Positions 1 to 8,818 of a stretch of DNA of 64,000 bases are shown in pieces. Location: NCBI GenBank assembly GCA_963921335.3, contig CAWUFC020000001.1:1426001-1490000 (forward strand). The letters are read 5' to 3'. Position 1 is the first letter of the stretch. Each line of letters opens with the position of its first letter. This DNA comes from CAWUFC02 sp963921335 (GTDB taxonomy: Bacteria; Pseudomonadota; Gammaproteobacteria; Pseudomonadales; Halieaceae). A program made the translations under genes and the position numbers. The notes under the pieces were generated by a model. That model was given only the letters and a program-made list of their open reading frames with translations. It was not told the origin of the DNA and ran no database searches.

Positions 1-186
1 CTTGGCTGGCTTGGCGTCATGACCAAGTTGGTGATCGATGCCCAGGCGTTTGAAAAATGGCACTACAAGAATGACCCCACCCACGTCTGTTTTTTCAGCC
101 GTGAGACTTTTTCCTGGTGGGCCAGCAGGTATGAGGCTGAGCTGGAGTTTGTTGGCAGTGATGTTATTTTTCTGCGTCGAGGCTGA
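1..186 (+). CDS. C-terminal end of a SAM-dependent methyltransferase (partial)
   Basis: Frame 1 is open from the window edge to TGA at 184-186 and gives 61 residues. The segment HYKNDPTHVCFFS followed by a Trp-rich stretch (TFSWW) is typical of the C-terminal part of class I SAM-dependent methyltransferases of the Methyltransf_11/12 kind, where an H-Y-x-x-D-x-T-H-V block precedes the last beta strands. The SAM-binding half lies upstream of the window, so the substrate cannot be judged. The 3' end overlaps the convergent TetR gene by 23 bases. Confidence 0.6.
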   Translation, partial: LGWLGVMTKLVIDAQAFEKWHYKNDPTHVCFFSRETFSWWASRYEAELEFVGSDVIFLRRG

Positions 187-811
187 GGCTCTGCTGATAG
201 ATCATCTGTACCTGCGCATAAAAGTCCCACTGGGCTTCACCCAGGTAGGGCGCAATCATGGTCATCAGGTGGTAGACGCCCTGGTGGATTGACAGGGCTG
301 GCGGGCGCTCATCGCGCAGCAGATTGTCGTAATTGATCCAGTAGCTCAGCAACAGCACCATGTTGTCGATCAGGGCTTCAACCTCAGCGGCTTCTACCTC
401 TAGTTCCGATTCCCGTGACAGGGTGTTCCAGATGGCGACGAGGGCCTCGCGTTTGAGGCCCATAATGCGGCGGAAGCGTTTTTTCAGGGCTGGATAGCGA
501 TCCAGTAGGTCGGTCAGGTTCCGATAGAAAAATCGGTAGCTGTACATCTCCTCAAACACCACATACAGGTAGTACCAGTTGTCCTCGACGCTCAGCTGGG
601 ACTCTACCGGTGCTTTGAGAATCTCATCGAGGCTCTGTTCAAACTGGCTGAACAACTCCTCGATGATGATGTCTTTGCCCTTGAAGTGGTAGTAAAGGTT
701 GCCGGGGCTGATATCCAGTTCGTTCGCGATATCGACGGTGGTGGTATTGGGCTCGCCCTCCTCGTTAAACAACAACAGGCTGGTGTGCAGAATACGATCC
801 CGCGTCTTCAT
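164..811 (-). CDS. TetR/AcrR family transcriptional regulator
   Basis: The protein has 215 residues. The N-terminal helix-turn-helix is clear: TRDRILHTSLLLFNEEGEPNTT, then VDIANELDISPGNLYYHFKGKDII, the usual TetR recognition-helix pattern ending in LYYHFKGK. The rest is a helical ligand-binding and dimerisation domain with no close match I recognise; its aromatic-rich middle (WYYLYVVFEEMYSYRFFYRN) resembles the TetR group often found beside phasin and fatty-acid genes. It lies downstream of the phasin gene on the same strand with only 36 bases between them, so the two may be co-transcribed. Ligand and targets are unknown. Confidence 0.85.
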   Translation of the reverse strand: MKTRDRILHTSLLLFNEEGEPNTTTVDIANELDISPGNLYYHFKGKDIIIEELFSQFEQSLDEILKAPVESQLSVEDNWYYLYVVFEEMYSYRFFYRNLTDLLDRYPALKKRFRRIMGLKREALVAIWNTLSRESELEVEAAEVEALIDNMVLLLSYWINYDNLLRDERPPALSIHQGVYHLMTMIAPYLGEAQWDFYAQVQMIYQQSLSLDAEK

Positions 812-847
812 CAGTCTGACCGGCCCTTGTGGTGAGTCTGTCCGGAC

Positions 848-1372
848 TTAGCGGCTGCGGCGCTTGGCCGCTGCGGGCGCTTTCTTTTTAGCAGCTTTCT
901 TGCCAGGGGCTGCCTTATTCTTCGCTGTGGTGGCGCTTTTGGCGGCCTTCTTTTTTACCGCGGCTTTCTTGGTCGCCGCTTTCTTAGGGGGCGATTTGGT
1001 GGCGGCTGCCAGAGCAGCGGTGAGGGCGTCGACCTTCGCGGTCAGTTCATCCACTTTGTCATGCAGAGATGCCAGATCATCCTGGCGCGTGTTCAGGTTG
1101 ATATTGAAATTTTCGCGTACCTTTCGAATGCGCTCTTCAACAGAACTGGAGCGACTTTTCTTGGCGCTGGACAGAGTCTCTTTGACCTCGTCTTCCAAAG
1201 CCTCGCCCTTGGCGACTAGATCCTTGAACAGGCGGGGTGGTTCTTTGGCCGCTTTGTCGAGGCGATCCTGGGCTTCATCAAGGGCCTTGCCGTAGGCACC
1301 AAGGCCCGCGAGCCAGATATTCTTGGCAATTTCACTGGCTTTGTCTGAGACGTTGGATTTGTCGTCGCTCAT
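848..1372 (-). CDS. Phasin family protein with Ala/Lys-rich histone-like tail (PhaF/PhaI type)
   Basis: The start is ATG at 1372, with GAGGAG about 7 bases upstream; a longer reading from 1459 would cross a terminator. The protein has 174 residues. The N-terminal part, about residues 1-120, is a phasin helix (AKNIWLAGLGAYGKALDEAQ) followed by a heptad-rich coiled coil (LHDKVDELTAKVDALTAAL). The C-terminal 55 residues are AAxKK repeats, like histone H1 and the tail of pseudomonad PhaF, which binds DNA and helps partition polyhydroxyalkanoate granules. Its role is therefore probably granule coating plus nucleoid attachment. No PHA synthase lies in the window. Confidence 0.85.
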   Translation of the reverse strand: MSDDKSNVSDKASEIAKNIWLAGLGAYGKALDEAQDRLDKAAKEPPRLFKDLVAKGEALEDEVKETLSSAKKSRSSSVEERIRKVRENFNINLNTRQDDLASLHDKVDELTAKVDALTAALAAATKSPPKKAATKKAAVKKKAAKSATTAKNKAAPGKKAAKKKAPAAAKRRSR

Positions 1373-1420
1373 GATCTGCTCCTCGCTGCAGGGACCTGCG
1401 AAGGGCTCATCATACACGAG

Positions 1421-1445
1421 AAAAAAAGGGGGGCTTAAGCCCCCC
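1421..1445 (-). terminator. Rho-independent terminator
   Basis: A perfect GGGGGGCTT/AAGCCCCCC palindrome (1428-1445) is followed on the minus strand by seven T residues (1427-1421). It sits between the small ORF at 1501-1677 and the phasin gene, so it most likely ends the transcript of the small ORF and isolates the phasin promoter. Confidence 0.8.
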
Positions 1446-1500
1446 GTAAGATTCCACATCCAAGCAGATGCGGGATAAGTTTCGTGTGTGGGGCGAGCGC

Positions 1501-1677
1501 CTAGTGTCGTTGCCCAGCTTGCGCCTGATCCAGCAGTCGCCTGCCCATGGGGTGTTCGCCAATCCGGGCTTTGGCGTCGGATTGCACTTGCTCACCTCTC
1601 GCCACCAATTCTTTGAAAAGATTTTGAAGGTATTCGATGCGGGCGCGTAGTCGCTGGCACAGTGTTTGTTGATTCAT
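1501..1677 (-). CDS. Small 58-residue hypothetical protein
   Basis: An ATG at 1677 opens a 58-codon frame ending in TAG at 1501-1503. The product begins MNQQTLCQRLRARIEYLQNL and is a mostly helical, charged peptide without a membrane segment or signal. I do not recognise the family. Support comes from the strong terminator 56 bases downstream on the same strand and from the otherwise empty 500-base space between the phasin and hydrolase genes. Against it, no Shine-Dalgarno sequence is visible upstream of the ATG. It could be a small soluble protein or part of a non-coding transcript ending at the same terminator. Confidence 0.45.
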   Translation of the reverse strand: MNQQTLCQRLRARIEYLQNLFKELVARGEQVQSDAKARIGEHPMGRRLLDQAQAGQRH

Positions 1678-1872
1678 GCTGGCAGGTTACTGACAGCTAT
1701 TAGAAAGCGCATACTAAAAACGCTCGCGTTCGGCATCTTTTGCCATTGGTATCTAATTTGAATAAAGTTCAAAAAATTGTACCTGCGTCGATATCCTCGC
1801 TTGCCTCTTTTGAGAAGCGCTGCGTATAGTGTTTACCAGCTTCGTTCTATCTCCCTAAGGAAATTCCCGTTT

Positions 1873-2661
1873 ATGAGTGCCTCCCCAACTGTAGCCCGGC
1901 CGTCGCTGTGGCAATCCGCGTTTGAGTTTCGTGCCCTGTTTGAGGTGATGTCCCTGCTACCGGCTCGCCCCATGCTGGATCTGGCGCCAAAAGGAGAGGG
2001 CCAGCCGGTGCTGGTGTTTCCCGGGTTTTATGCCGCTGACCGCAGTACTGCTCGCATGCGCGCTTATCTGAATCGGCGCGGTTATGATGCATACGCCTGG
2101 GAGCAGGGGCGCAATCCGGGGCTGAGTGAGGCCCTGTACCAGCGGCTGGAGGAAAAACTGCTGGCCCTTTACGAACAGCGGCAACAGTCGGTCAGCCTCG
2201 TGGGCTGGAGCCTGGGCGGTCTTTATGCGCGGCTGTTGGCGCATAAATATCCGGATAAGGTGCGTCAGGTCATTACTCTGGGTTCACCCTTTAATGTCAG
2301 CCAAATGGGCGCGGTCAGTGGTGCGGTAGAGCGCCTCTATGAGCGCATGAACCCCGACCAGGCCGGCGACCCACTGTTGCAGCAGGAGGAATTCTGGAAA
2401 ACACCGCCCCCCGTGCCATCCACTGCGATTTACAGTGAGGGTGACGGCATTGCCCACTGGAGCTACTGCATTGATGCAGAAAACCACAATACCGAGAATA
2501 TCCAGGTCCCCAGCAGCCATCTGGGTATGACTCACAATCCCCTGATTCTCTACATGATTGCAACTCGCCTCTCCCAGCCTGAGGGAGAATGGCGGCCCTT
2601 TCAGTTGTTGCGACATCTGGGCGAGCTGGCTGCCCCGTGGAGACGTCGGCGAGCCCGCTAG
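1873..2661 (+). CDS. Alpha/beta-fold hydrolase
   Basis: The protein has 262 residues from ATG at 1873, preceded by TAAGGAA; the frame is open further upstream but that part looks non-coding. The nucleophile elbow is GWSLGG (Ser nucleophile) after the strand QQSVSLV. An earlier strand PVLVFPGFYA carries the oxyanion-hole region, and a late D (EGDGIAHW) and H (SSHLGMTHNP) supply a plausible Asp and His for the triad. There is no signal peptide, so it is probably cytoplasmic. Esterase, lipase or thioesterase activity all fit; the substrate is unknown. It lies alone, divergent from the phasin group. Confidence 0.75.
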   Translation: MSASPTVARPSLWQSAFEFRALFEVMSLLPARPMLDLAPKGEGQPVLVFPGFYAADRSTARMRAYLNRRGYDAYAWEQGRNPGLSEALYQRLEEKLLALYEQRQQSVSLVGWSLGGLYARLLAHKYPDKVRQVITLGSPFNVSQMGAVSGAVERLYERMNPDQAGDPLLQQEEFWKTPPPVPSTAIYSEGDGIAHWSYCIDAENHNTENIQVPSSHLGMTHNPLILYMIATRLSQPEGEWRPFQLLRHLGELAAPWRRRRAR

Positions 2662-2781
2662 TCCGGCGAAAGCCCAAACGCGTATATATCCCGGTTATTG
2701 CTAGAATCTGTGCTGGTGGGGCTTAAGCTTGGCTTCAGAACATTGCACTAGCATCTGCCTAATCAACTAATTGGGGTTTCT

Positions 2782-3975
2782 ATGGCGTTGTTATCCAGGA
2801 AATTAATAGCTCCTGCGGCGGTGACCGCGGTCGGGCTATTGGTGGCTTACGCGCTGTTAGTCGGCAAACCCCGTCCCGAGGCGGGCACACCAGAGCCGCA
2901 GCGGGCGCCGGTGGTTGATGTAGTGTCCGTGCAAACCGAACTGACAGCATTGCCCGTGACGACCCAGGGCAGCGTCCGGCCTCGTCGAGCGGTCAATATT
3001 GTCAGTCAGGTGTCAGGCCGCGTGGTCGCCGTCGACAACGAGTTTGCCGAGGGAGGTTTTTTTGATGCGGATACTCAACTGGTTCGTGTCGAACCCTCTG
3101 ATTACGAATTTGCCCTGGTCAGGGCTCAGGCGCGTGTCGCGGATGCGGCGCAGCTGGTGGCCCAGGAAAAGGGGCGCGTTCGTCAGGCCGCGCGGGAATG
3201 GCGTGATCTCGGCAACGAAGAAGCCAATGCGCTGTTCTTGCGCAAACCCCAGCTGGCGAGTGCTGAGGCTGCGCTAAAAGCGGCTGAGGCGGATCTTGGC
3301 CAGGCTCGTCTAAACCTTGAAAGAACATCCATCAAAGTCCCTTTCAATGGTCGCATACAAGAGAAGCACGTTGATATTGGGCAGTTTGTTACCTCCGGCA
3401 GTGTGATCGCACGTGTATATGCCACTGACGTCGTCGAAGTGCGCCTGCCTTTGACCGATCGTCAGGTTGCACTGCTGGATCTGCCCCTGAGTTTTGATGA
3501 TCACAGCGTGCGCGGTACCGGCACTCCCGTGATTTTGTCGGCTCGCTTTGCCGACAGGCAATGGCAATGGCAGGGGCGTATTGTGCGCACGGATGCCAGT
3601 ATCGATCTCGACAGCCGAGTGGTATACGCGGTGGTAGAGGTTGAGCGTCCTTTCGCGCCCGCCCCCGACACTGATCGACCGCCATTGGCCATCGGGCTGT
3701 TTGTGCAGGCCGAAATAGCGGGCCGCCAGATCGATGATGTGGCTAGCCTGCCTCGCTCGGCCCTGCGCAACGACGATACTGTTCTGGTGGTTGATGAGGG
3801 TGATCGAATCCAGCCGCGGCCTGTCAAAGTGCTCAAAAGTTCACCTCGGCAGGCCTGGCTGCAGGGCCTGCAGTCTGGTGAGCGGGTGGTGGTTTCGAGT
3901 TTACCTCTTGCTATCGCCGGCATGCGGGTGACTCCGCGGCCTTCTGACCGTATCGCAGGGGGCCAACAGCCGTGA
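2782..3975 (+). CDS. RND efflux periplasmic adaptor subunit (membrane fusion protein)
   Basis: The protein has 397 residues. An N-terminal membrane anchor (residues about 8-28) precedes the barrel-sandwich/lipoyl motif (GSVRPRRAVNIVSQVSGRVV), a helical hairpin rich in Ala, Gln and Arg (residues about 105-180), the second lipoyl half (RTSIKVPFNGRIQEKHVDIGQFV) and the beta-barrel and membrane-proximal domains. Such adaptors link an inner-membrane RND pump to an outer-membrane channel. The downstream permease overlaps it by 4 bases (GTGA), so the two are translationally coupled. No TolC-type gene is adjacent, so an unlinked channel is probably used. Confidence 0.9.
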   Translation: MALLSRKLIAPAAVTAVGLLVAYALLVGKPRPEAGTPEPQRAPVVDVVSVQTELTALPVTTQGSVRPRRAVNIVSQVSGRVVAVDNEFAEGGFFDADTQLVRVEPSDYEFALVRAQARVADAAQLVAQEKGRVRQAAREWRDLGNEEANALFLRKPQLASAEAALKAAEADLGQARLNLERTSIKVPFNGRIQEKHVDIGQFVTSGSVIARVYATDVVEVRLPLTDRQVALLDLPLSFDDHSVRGTGTPVILSARFADRQWQWQGRIVRTDASIDLDSRVVYAVVEVERPFAPAPDTDRPPLAIGLFVQAEIAGRQIDDVASLPRSALRNDDTVLVVDEGDRIQPRPVKVLKSSPRQAWLQGLQSGERVVVSSLPLAIAGMRVTPRPSDRIAGGQQP

Positions 3976-6900
3976 AAGGCATGGTCAGCTGGTTTGCCCA
4001 TAATCCGATTGCGGCAAACCTGCTGATGCTGCTCATTATTGCCGGTGGGCTTACCGGCATCCCCGCGCTGGACAAAAAGTACTTCCCCGATTTTGAAAGC
4101 GATGTCGTCAGTGTCTCGGTGCCCTACCCCGGTGCCGGGCCGCGTGAAGTGGAAGAGCAAATCTGCATACGTATTGAGGAGGCGATTCACGACCTCAACG
4201 GCATCAAGGAAATTCGCTCAAGCGCCCGGCAGAATATGGGCACGGTGATGGTGGAAGCGGAGCTGGGTTACGACTCGCAGCGCCTGACATCAGAAATCAA
4301 GACGCGCGTCGATGCGATCACCTCATTTCCGGTAGAGGTCGAGCGCCCCGTGGTCAGCGAGGTCGCGTTTCGCAATGAGATGATGACCCTGACCATTGCG
4401 GCGGATATCGGTGAGGATAATCTCAAACGTCTCGGTGAGGAGCTGCGCGACGAGATGTCGACACTGCCATACGTCAGTGTGGTCGACCTGAAAAGCCCCA
4501 GGCCCTATGAAGTGTCTGTGGAAGTGAGTGAGTACACCCTGCGCCGTTACGGCCTGCGTTTTGAGGACGTGGTTAACGCCATTCGAGCCTCTTCCCTGAA
4601 TTTGCCGGCGGGCTCGATTAAGGACGAGGGCGGGGATATTCAATTGCAAACCCGGGGGCAGGCTTACCAGCGCTCGGATTTTGAACAGATAGCCCTGGTC
4701 GGCAAGCGCGACGGCACCCGTCTGTTGCTGGGCGATATCGCCACTATCGTTGATGGTTTTGCCGATGAGGACACTACAACGCGCTTCAACGGTAAGCCCT
4801 CGCTGGACCTCGAGGTGTACGTCACCTCTAGCCCCGACGTGTTGCAAACCAACCAGTCTGTCACGCGCTGGCTGGAGGAAGCACAATCCCGTCTGCCCGA
4901 AGGGGTAGAGCTGGTGATGTGGAAGAACCAGACGGTGCCTTTCAAGAGTCGGGTTGAAACCCTGCTCAACAACGGCGTTGGCGGTCTCGTGCTGGTTTAT
5001 ATCCTGCTGTTGATTTTCCTGCGGCCATTGCTGGCCATGTGGGTGTGCGTGGGGATTGCCGTGGCATTCCTGGGATCGTTCTGGTTGCTGCAATACACCG
5101 GCGTGTCCTTGAACATGATTTCCCTGTTCGCCTTTTTGCTGATTCTGGGAATTGTGGTGGACGACGCCATTATCGTGGGTGAATCGATCCATGCGCATCA
5201 AAGCAGCGGTAAGCCGGGTCTGCCCGGTGCGGTGCTGGGCGCACAGGGTGTATTGAAGCCGGTGATGTTTGCGGTGATTTCTACCATGATTTTCTTTGCA
5301 CCAATGCTGTTTCTGCCTGGAGAAATGGCCAGGGTGTCGGCCTCCATTCCCGTCGTGGTGATCCTGGCTCTGTTTTTCTCACTGGTAGAGTGCTTGCTGA
5401 TACTGCCCGCTCACCTGGCACATATGTCGCCGGTAAAACCCCTGCGCAATCCGCACCTGGCCCGCCTGGAGATCCTGCGTGAGAGGGCCGCCGACAGCAT
5501 GCTGTGGTTTGCTGAGCATAAGTACCGCCCCTTCCTGGCCCGCTGCCTGGACTCATACCTGCTGACACTCAGCCTGTTCTTCATGGTCTTGTTGTTTTCC
5601 CTGTCTCTGTACGCGGGCGGCTGGATGAAGGCCGGATTCTTTCCCAAGGTCTTGTCGGACTGGGTCATCGCCGATGTCAGTCTGCAGGAAGGTGGCGCTT
5701 ACAATCGCAGTCTGGAGGTGCAGCAGCAGGTCGAAGCCGCTGCGGAACGCACCCGCGAGCGTTTTAATAGCGATGAGCGCTTTGAAAACTACGCGGGTGA
5801 TATTGTCGGGCACGTTTACTCCAGTAGTACCAATAACCAGGTGGTTGCCCTGCTGGAGCTTGGTGACACCGATATTGACGCCGAGGAAATCAGCAATGCC
5901 TGGCGCGAAGAAATCGGTGACATTGGGGAGTACGAGCAATTCAACCTGCGCTACACGTTCAATCACATTGGCAAACCGATCCGCCTGCTGCTGAGCGCGC
6001 CCGAGTTCGAGACGCTGGATCAGGTGTCAGCCTTGGTGGTGGCCGAGCTCGAGCGTTATCCGGGTGTCTACAATATTCGCGATAGCTTCCAGAGCCCGAA
6101 AGACGAAATTGAGCTGGACCTGAAGCCAGCTGCTGAAAATCTGGGAATCACCCTGGCCGATCTTGCCACCCAGGTGCGCCGAGCTTTCTACGGCGCAGAG
6201 GCGCAGCGCATTCCGCGTACCCGCGAGGATGTCAAAGTCATGGTGCGCTACCCGGAGGACGAGCGCATTTCTATCGACAACCTCAATGAGATGCGCATTC
6301 GCACACCCATGGGTACCGAAGTGCCGTTTGAAACTGTGGCCGAAGTAAGATTTGTACCCGGCTACCTGACCATTGATCGATTGGATCGCAAGCGCACGCT
6401 GGAAGTCTCAGCGGATGTGGTGATGGGTACCTCCAACCCGGCGGAAGTCATCAACAACATTCTTCTGCAACAGTTGCCGGATTGGCGAAGCCAGTACCCC
6501 GGACTCAATATTGCGCTGGAGGGGGAACTGCGCGAGGAGAGTGAGTTCCTCAATGCCATGATTCGTTACATGGGCCTGTCGATGCTGATCATCTATGGCC
6601 TGATGGCGATCCCTTTCCGCTCATACTGGCAACCATTCATCATCTTGACCGCAGTGCCCTTTGGCATCATGGGGGCAATCTTCGGCCACCTCATCCTCGA
6701 TTGGCAGGTGAGTATGATGTCCATGCTCGGCGTGCTGGCCTGTGCCGGTGTAGTGGTCAATGACAACCTGGTGCTGATTGACCGAATCAATCAGTTGCGG
6801 GCCAGCGGTCTGGCGGCGCGAGACGCGCTGCTGCAGGCGGGCCAGGATCGTTTCCGCCCAATCATACTCACCTCAATCACCACATTTATCGGCCTGCTGC

Positions 6901-7091
6901 CGATCATGTCGGAAACCAGCCCGCAGGCTGCTTTCCTGATTCCGATGGTGATATCTCTGGCTTTCAGGGTGCTGTTTGCCACTGGGGTCACCCTGTTGCT
7001 GGTGCCCAGTCTGTACCTGTTTGGAGAGAGATTTGGAGCGAAGGTAACCGCATCGCGAGACGCGGCTACCGTCGCCAGAGAGAGTGCCTGA
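3972..7091 (+). CDS. RND efflux permease (hydrophobe/amphiphile efflux type)
   Basis: The protein has 1039 residues from a GTG that overlaps the adaptor stop; ATG at 3981 is an alternative. The architecture is the normal 12-helix RND pattern with two large periplasmic loops: first helix LLMLLIIAGGLTGIPAL, the paired acidic residues in helix 4 (GIVVDDAIIVGE) that relay protons, and the second-half counterpart GVVVNDNLVLIDRINQ. It is the energy-coupled exporter of the pair. The exported compound cannot be told from sequence. Its TGA directly abuts the pckA stop codon on the other strand, with no terminator between. Confidence 0.92.
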   Translation: MKGMVSWFAHNPIAANLLMLLIIAGGLTGIPALDKKYFPDFESDVVSVSVPYPGAGPREVEEQICIRIEEAIHDLNGIKEIRSSARQNMGTVMVEAELGYDSQRLTSEIKTRVDAITSFPVEVERPVVSEVAFRNEMMTLTIAADIGEDNLKRLGEELRDEMSTLPYVSVVDLKSPRPYEVSVEVSEYTLRRYGLRFEDVVNAIRASSLNLPAGSIKDEGGDIQLQTRGQAYQRSDFEQIALVGKRDGTRLLLGDIATIVDGFADEDTTTRFNGKPSLDLEVYVTSSPDVLQTNQSVTRWLEEAQSRLPEGVELVMWKNQTVPFKSRVETLLNNGVGGLVLVYILLLIFLRPLLAMWVCVGIAVAFLGSFWLLQYTGVSLNMISLFAFLLILGIVVDDAIIVGESIHAHQSSGKPGLPGAVLGAQGVLKPVMFAVISTMIFFAPMLFLPGEMARVSASIPVVVILALFFSLVECLLILPAHLAHMSPVKPLRNPHLARLEILRERAADSMLWFAEHKYRPFLARCLDSYLLTLSLFFMVLLFSLSLYAGGWMKAGFFPKVLSDWVIADVSLQEGGAYNRSLEVQQQVEAAAERTRERFNSDERFENYAGDIVGHVYSSSTNNQVVALLELGDTDIDAEEISNAWREEIGDIGEYEQFNLRYTFNHIGKPIRLLLSAPEFETLDQVSALVVAELERYPGVYNIRDSFQSPKDEIELDLKPAAENLGITLADLATQVRRAFYGAEAQRIPRTREDVKVMVRYPEDERISIDNLNEMRIRTPMGTEVPFETVAEVRFVPGYLTIDRLDRKRTLEVSADVVMGTSNPAEVINNILLQQLPDWRSQYPGLNIALEGELREESEFLNAMIRYMGLSMLIIYGLMAIPFRSYWQPFIILTAVPFGIMGAIFGHLILDWQVSMMSMLGVLACAGVVVNDNLVLIDRINQLRASGLAARDALLQAGQDRFRPIILTSITTFIGLLPIMSETSPQAAFLIPMVISLAFRVLFATGVTLLLVPSLYLFGERFGAKVTASRDAATVARESA

Positions 7092-8651
7092 TCAGGCCTT
7101 GGGGCCGGCAGCGACGATGGCGTCGCTGACATCAAAGTTCTTGATATTGTCCTGAAACAGGGCGGCGAGCTTGCCGGCCTGCTCATTATACTCTGCCTCG
7201 CTGCCATAGCCGGTGCGCGGGTCCAGGTATTTGGCATCGACACCGGGCACTTCCGTGGGGAAGGACAGGTTGAGGATGTCCAGGTGCGCAGTCGGCGCAT
7301 TGGCCAAGCTGCCATTCTGCGCGGCGGTTACCACGGCGCGTGTCACCGGAATCGGGAAGCGGGAGCCGCTGCCACCGGGAGCACCTGAGCCACCGGTCCA
7401 GCCGGTGTTGATGAGGTAAACCTGGCTGCCAAATTCTTCGATACGCTTCATCAGCAATTCTGCGTAGTCACCGGCGGGACGGGGCATAAACGGCGCGCCA
7501 AAGCAGGTAGAGAAGGTGGGGTTGATGCCAGCTTCCGCGCCAACTTCGGTAGAGCCTACCTTGGCGGTATAGCCGCTAAGAAAATGGAAGGCTGCCGCTT
7601 CTTTGGACAGGATCGAAACCGGAGGCAAAGTGCCGGTCACATCGCAGGTCAGGAATATCACCGTCTTTGGCTCGCCGGCGGCGTTCTCGGGAACCCGTTT
7701 CTCAACGTGTTCCAGCGGGTAACAGCAGCGACCGTTTTCGGTAAGGCTGGTATCGCAGTAGTCAGCGGTGCGGCTGTTGTTGTCCAGCACCACGTTCTCA
7801 ATAATGGCGCCAAAGCGAATGGCGTCCCAGATGATGGGCTCGTTCTTCTGGCTCAGGTCGATAGTCTTTGCGTAGCAACCGCCTTCAATATTGAAGACCG
7901 CACCTTTGGCCCAACCGTGCTCGTCGTCACCAATCAGGTAACGTGCCGGGTCAGCGGAGAGGGTGGTCTTGCCGGTGCCGGAAAGGCCGAAGAACAGCGT
8001 GGTATCGCCATCTTCACCGACATTGGCTGAGCAATGCATGGGCATGACGTCTTTTTCCGGCAGCAGGAAGTTCTGCACAGAGAACATGGCCTTCTTCGTT
8101 TCGCCGGCATAGCGCATTCCCGCCAGCAGCACCTTGCGCTGGGCGAAATTAATAATCACAACACCGTCAGAGTTGGTGCCATCGCGCTCGGGGTCGCAAA
8201 CAAAGCCGGCGGCATTGAGGATGGTCCATTCTTCCTTGCTCTTGGGGTTGTACTGGCTCGGGCGAATGAACATGTTGCGACCAAACAGACCCTGCCAGGC
8301 TGTCTCCGTCATCACTTTGACAGGCAGATAGTGGTCTGCGTGCTCACCGACGTGCAGGTGGCTGACAAAGCGGTCAACAGAAGCAATGTGATCTTCAACG
8401 CGTTGCCACAGCTTGTCGAACTTGTCGCCGTCGAAAGGGCGATTCACCGGCCCCCACTCAATGCTCTCTTCGGTGCTGGGCTCGCGAACTACAAAGCGGT
8501 CGGCCGGGGAGCGGCCTGTGCGCTTGCCAGTGGTGACCAGCAGGGCGCCAGTATCTGACAGCGTACCTTCGCCTCGGGTCAGCGACTGCTCAATCAGCAG
8601 GGCGGAACTGAGGTCTGTGTGTTCAGTGGTTTTGTCGAGCTCTACGGTCAT
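7092..8651 (-). CDS. pckA: Phosphoenolpyruvate carboxykinase (ATP)
   Basis: The protein has 519 residues, near the usual length. It converts oxaloacetate and ATP to phosphoenolpyruvate and CO2, the first step of gluconeogenesis. Diagnostic blocks are the kinase-1a P-loop GLSGTGKTTLSADP, the following DDEHGW metal and ATP site, the substrate region RTGRSPADRF and GWTGG. The start at 8651 gives MTVELDKTT. It is convergent with the RND permease; the shared TGATCA contains both stop codons. The 167-base upstream gap holds the likely promoter and a 21-base inverted repeat. Confidence 0.96.
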   Translation of the reverse strand: MTVELDKTTEHTDLSSALLIEQSLTRGEGTLSDTGALLVTTGKRTGRSPADRFVVREPSTEESIEWGPVNRPFDGDKFDKLWQRVEDHIASVDRFVSHLHVGEHADHYLPVKVMTETAWQGLFGRNMFIRPSQYNPKSKEEWTILNAAGFVCDPERDGTNSDGVVIINFAQRKVLLAGMRYAGETKKAMFSVQNFLLPEKDVMPMHCSANVGEDGDTTLFFGLSGTGKTTLSADPARYLIGDDEHGWAKGAVFNIEGGCYAKTIDLSQKNEPIIWDAIRFGAIIENVVLDNNSRTADYCDTSLTENGRCCYPLEHVEKRVPENAAGEPKTVIFLTCDVTGTLPPVSILSKEAAAFHFLSGYTAKVGSTEVGAEAGINPTFSTCFGAPFMPRPAGDYAELLMKRIEEFGSQVYLINTGWTGGSGAPGGSGSRFPIPVTRAVVTAAQNGSLANAPTAHLDILNLSFPTEVPGVDAKYLDPRTGYGSEAEYNEQAGKLAALFQDNIKNFDVSDAIVAAGPKA

Positions 8652-8784
8652 GCGGTTCTACCAATGTTGGGTACCTGCGGCCCGATGTTAAGCGCTCGCC
8701 GCAGGAACAGAATTTCAGGGTATTTTGATGCGCGCCATTATGTCAGAAACGCAACAGAATGCGAAGATAAGAAGACAAATATGG

Positions 8785-8805
8785 TCTATAAGTGAAACTT
8801 ATAGA
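8785..8805. promoter_or_regulatory. 21-base inverted repeat upstream of pckA
   Basis: TCTATAAGT (8785-8793) and ACTTATAGA (8797-8805) are perfect 9-base arms around GAA. The repeat lies 14 bases past the hslO stop and about 135 bases before the pckA start. There is no T-tract, so a terminator is unlikely; an operator for a dimeric regulator of pckA is the simpler reading. Confidence 0.4.
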
Positions 8806-8818
8806 GACTCACCCGTGC

